From the NCBI GenBank assembly GCA_964609495.1, contig CAZSTA010000067.1, positions 1 through 16,796 on the forward strand: DNA of 16,796 nucleotides, read 5' to 3'. Shown here one piece after another: positions 15,120 through 16,796 of this stretch; within the stretch, counting starts at the first letter, position 1; every line of letters begins with the position of its first letter. Under the pieces are notes generated by a model, which saw only the letters and a list, made by a program, of their open reading frames with translations, was not told the DNA's origin and did not search any database. The position numbers and the translations under genes were made by a program. The DNA comes from CAZSTA01 sp964609495 [NCBI: uncultured bacterium]. Lineage in GTDB: Bacteria > CAZSTA01.

Positions 15120-16595
15120 TTAATCGGGGGGAAGCTTCTCCTGTAATCTTCTCAAGATATCCCAATAAGCCCCTTTGTAACCTCTCCCGATAGCCTCTAC
15201 CAACACCCTATTATCGTTATAGTTATAATTCTTGGCGGTATCCTCTCGAGCGGCGAAGAAGAAGCGCTCATCTTCACCTATCAACTCAGCTAGGTGAGAT
15301 TCCATCTCCTCTCCTAGCTCAGGAGAGATGTAGAATATAGGCCACAATAGACCTTCATTACCCTCTACTTTACCGAAGAGACTCTTATTATCTCTGCTCA
15401 CTCCCTCTCTTTGAACCATCTTCGCGAGAGGAGTCCCTGGGTAGATCCTAACCCCTGCGGATACTCCTACTCGATGAGGATCAAGGGCTTTCATCAACTC
15501 TATGGAATCTCGCAAGGTCTCTTTGGTCTCTCCTGGCCCACCTAGGAGCAGATCGAACATAAAGATGATATCATACTCGCGGCATATAGAGGCTGTCCTT
15601 CTTATATCAGATATGGTGAAATCCCTTCCTAAGTTTCGTAGTATCTCATCGCTTCCGCTATCGACTCCGAAGTCGATCCCCACACAACCAGCTTTCTTCA
15701 TCAGAGAGGCTAACTTCTCGGAGAAGGGAAGGGGGCTGGCATAGGTATACCATCTTATCCTATCGCCCAAACCACTTCTGATTATCTCCTCACAAACATC
15801 ACGAGCATGCTCTTCAGGTAGATTAAATTCGCTATCACAGAGATGAAAGCGATCTATACCCATCTCCAAAAGATGCCTCAACTCCTCCACCACTTTAATC
15901 GGAGGGCGCAGTCTATATTTTCTCCCTTTGCTAACTGGATCAGCGCAATAGATGCACCTCTTCTCGCAACCTCGCTTAGTTTCTATACTCCCTTGACCAC
16001 CCTCTCGGAAATATCTTCCACTATCAACAGTTGTGCGTCTGGGGGATGGTAACTTGTCGAGATCGAGAAATTCGCATTTATTGCGAACGAATACTTCTCC
16101 CTCTCTGGACACCAGGTTGGGAACAGAGGTCAAATCCCTTCCCTCGTTTAAGGCTTCCAGAAAGAGAGGAAGGGAGAGCTCACCCTCTCCCTTTATTCCC
16201 CAGTCTATCCCACAGTAATCCATTATCGCCTCTGGGATCAAGGAGAAGCCACATCCACCTAAGATTATAGGAGTATCCGTGACCTCCTTGATATAACCGA
16301 CAACCTCTTTAATCCAGGGAATAAATGATTGCTGGCTAGCATAGTAGGCATCATCTATATTGCGAATAGTTATCCCTACTGCGGAAACCTCTTGCCCTCC
16401 GAAATATCGGGCGATATCTCCCTTGATATCCTCCGAGAAGGCTAGATCTAGGATGTCTGCTTCATAACCTTTATCCCCTAAAGACGCGGCAATATAGTCC
16501 AGGGCAAGGGGAGCAACAACAGGCTTCATCAGATTGGGGTTTATTAGGAGAATCCTTCTCAATTCGATCCCTCTTCTCCGAACTAGCATTTTCAT
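15120..16595 (-). CDS. Cobalamin-binding-domain radical SAM protein
   Basis: This 491-residue protein has an N-terminal Rossmann-like B12-binding-type domain (RILLINPN at 14-21, APLALDYIAASLGDKGYEADILDLAF from 28, GGCGFS and GIKGEGE further on). A radical SAM core follows, with the 4Fe-4S motif Cys210-x3-Cys214-x2-Cys217 (GCEKRCIYCADP), then the GIDFGVDSGSDEILRNLGR region. Relatives include methyltransferases and other enzymes of very diverse function, so the substrate cannot be named. The classical DxHxxG cobalamin ligand motif is not seen, which is common in this class. The ATG overlaps the rseP stop (ATGA), implying coupled translation. No biosynthetic partner genes are visible. Confidence 0.88.
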   Translation of the reverse strand: MKMLVRRRGIELRRILLINPNLMKPVVAPLALDYIAASLGDKGYEADILDLAFSEDIKGDIARYFGGQEVSAVGITIRNIDDAYYASQQSFIPWIKEVVGYIKEVTDTPIILGGCGFSLIPEAIMDYCGIDWGIKGEGELSLPLFLEALNEGRDLTSVPNLVSREGEVFVRNKCEFLDLDKLPSPRRTTVDSGRYFREGGQGSIETKRGCEKRCIYCADPVSKGRKYRLRPPIKVVEELRHLLEMGIDRFHLCDSEFNLPEEHARDVCEEIIRSGLGDRIRWYTYASPLPFSEKLASLMKKAGCVGIDFGVDSGSDEILRNLGRDFTISDIRRTASICREYDIIFMFDLLLGGPGETKETLRDSIELMKALDPHRVGVSAGVRIYPGTPLAKMVQREGVSRDNKSLFGKVEGNEGLLWPIFYISPELGEEMESHLAELIGEDERFFFAAREDTAKNYNYNDNRVLVEAIGRGYKGAYWDILRRLQEKLPPD

Positions 16596-16796
16596 TTATT
16601 CGACATTCTCAGGACATCGCTATAGGTGGCAAATAACATCAGAAAGATCAGCAGAATTAGACCGATATATTGGATAAGTCCCTCCTTCTCGGGGTCCAAC
16701 GGCTTCCCTCTTATAGCCTCTATCCCTAGAAGAAACAGATGCCCTCCATCCAGAATAGGAAGGGGAAGAATATTAAAGAATCCAAAAGCGGTGTTT
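16592..16796 (-). CDS. rseP: RseP-type site-2 membrane zinc protease, C-terminal part (cut by window edge)
   Basis: The last 67 codons of a gene that starts outside the window. The translation contains NILPLPILDGGH followed by LFLLGIEAIRGKPLDPEKEG and a final membrane helix (LIQYIGLILLIFLMLFA) ending in SDVLRMSNK. The LDGGH segment is the second conserved motif of the M50 family (its Asp is a zinc ligand), and the spacing to the final helix matches RseP/RasP proteases, which cut membrane regulators such as anti-sigma factors. The HExxH motif lies upstream, outside the window. The stop codon overlaps the next gene's ATG. Confidence 0.9.
   Translation of the reverse strand, partial: NTAFGFFNILPLPILDGGHLFLLGIEAIRGKPLDPEKEGLIQYIGLILLIFLMLFATYSDVLRMSNK

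Noticed and set aside
1-16796. CRISPR array, insertion sequence or prophage genes
   Set aside because: No regularly spaced direct repeats, transposase, integrase or phage structural genes are seen in any frame.

Overview
The window is a stretch of bacterial chromosome in which every supported gene lies on the minus strand, so transcription runs from high to low coordinates. PriA, peptide deformylase, methionyl-tRNA formyltransferase and an RseP-type site-2 protease mark it as Bacteria. It also carries a V/A-type rotary ATPase operon, which only some bacterial lineages have (many are anaerobic or thermophilic). Arginine codons AGA/AGG and isoleucine ATA are frequent, and hand-counted 60-base samples of native genes give about 37-47% G+C. 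I cannot name a phylum from sequence alone; an uncultivated anaerobic bacterium is a reasonable guess.

Upstream block (16796 down to 9709): the 3' end of rseP, a cobalamin-binding-type radical SAM protein, priA, def, fmt, a DUF6391-like membrane protein and a PHP-domain phosphoesterase-like protein. Spacing is tight (ATGA overlap, 0-31 nt gaps), so this is probably one transcription unit joining membrane proteolysis, replication restart and formyl-methionine metabolism. A terminator-like hairpin follows the PHP gene.

A 397-nt gene-free region (9312-9708) holds that terminator, a good sigma70-type promoter (TTGACA, 17-nt spacer, extended -10) and a perfect 9-bp dyad just upstream of the ATPase operon.

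Downstream block (9311 down to 1): subunits in the order H-I-K-E-C-F-A-B-D, a complete V/A-ATPase gene set with D cut by the window edge. The rotor-ring subunit K carries every residue known to ligand Na+ in Enterococcus hirae NtpK, so a sodium-coupled enzyme is predicted. A 15-bp perfect stem-loop sits immediately before the ribosome binding site of atpK, the subunit needed in most copies.

The main anomaly lies between atpF and atpA. A foreign-looking RibD C-terminal/DHFR-fold reductase gene of higher G+C is followed directly by half of an integron attC-like site. Beyond that is a 20-codon open stretch that reads as the displaced C-terminus of atpF. The simplest reading is that a gene-cassette-like DNA landed inside the end of atpF, gave it a new short tail, and now rides on the ATPase operon without breaking it.
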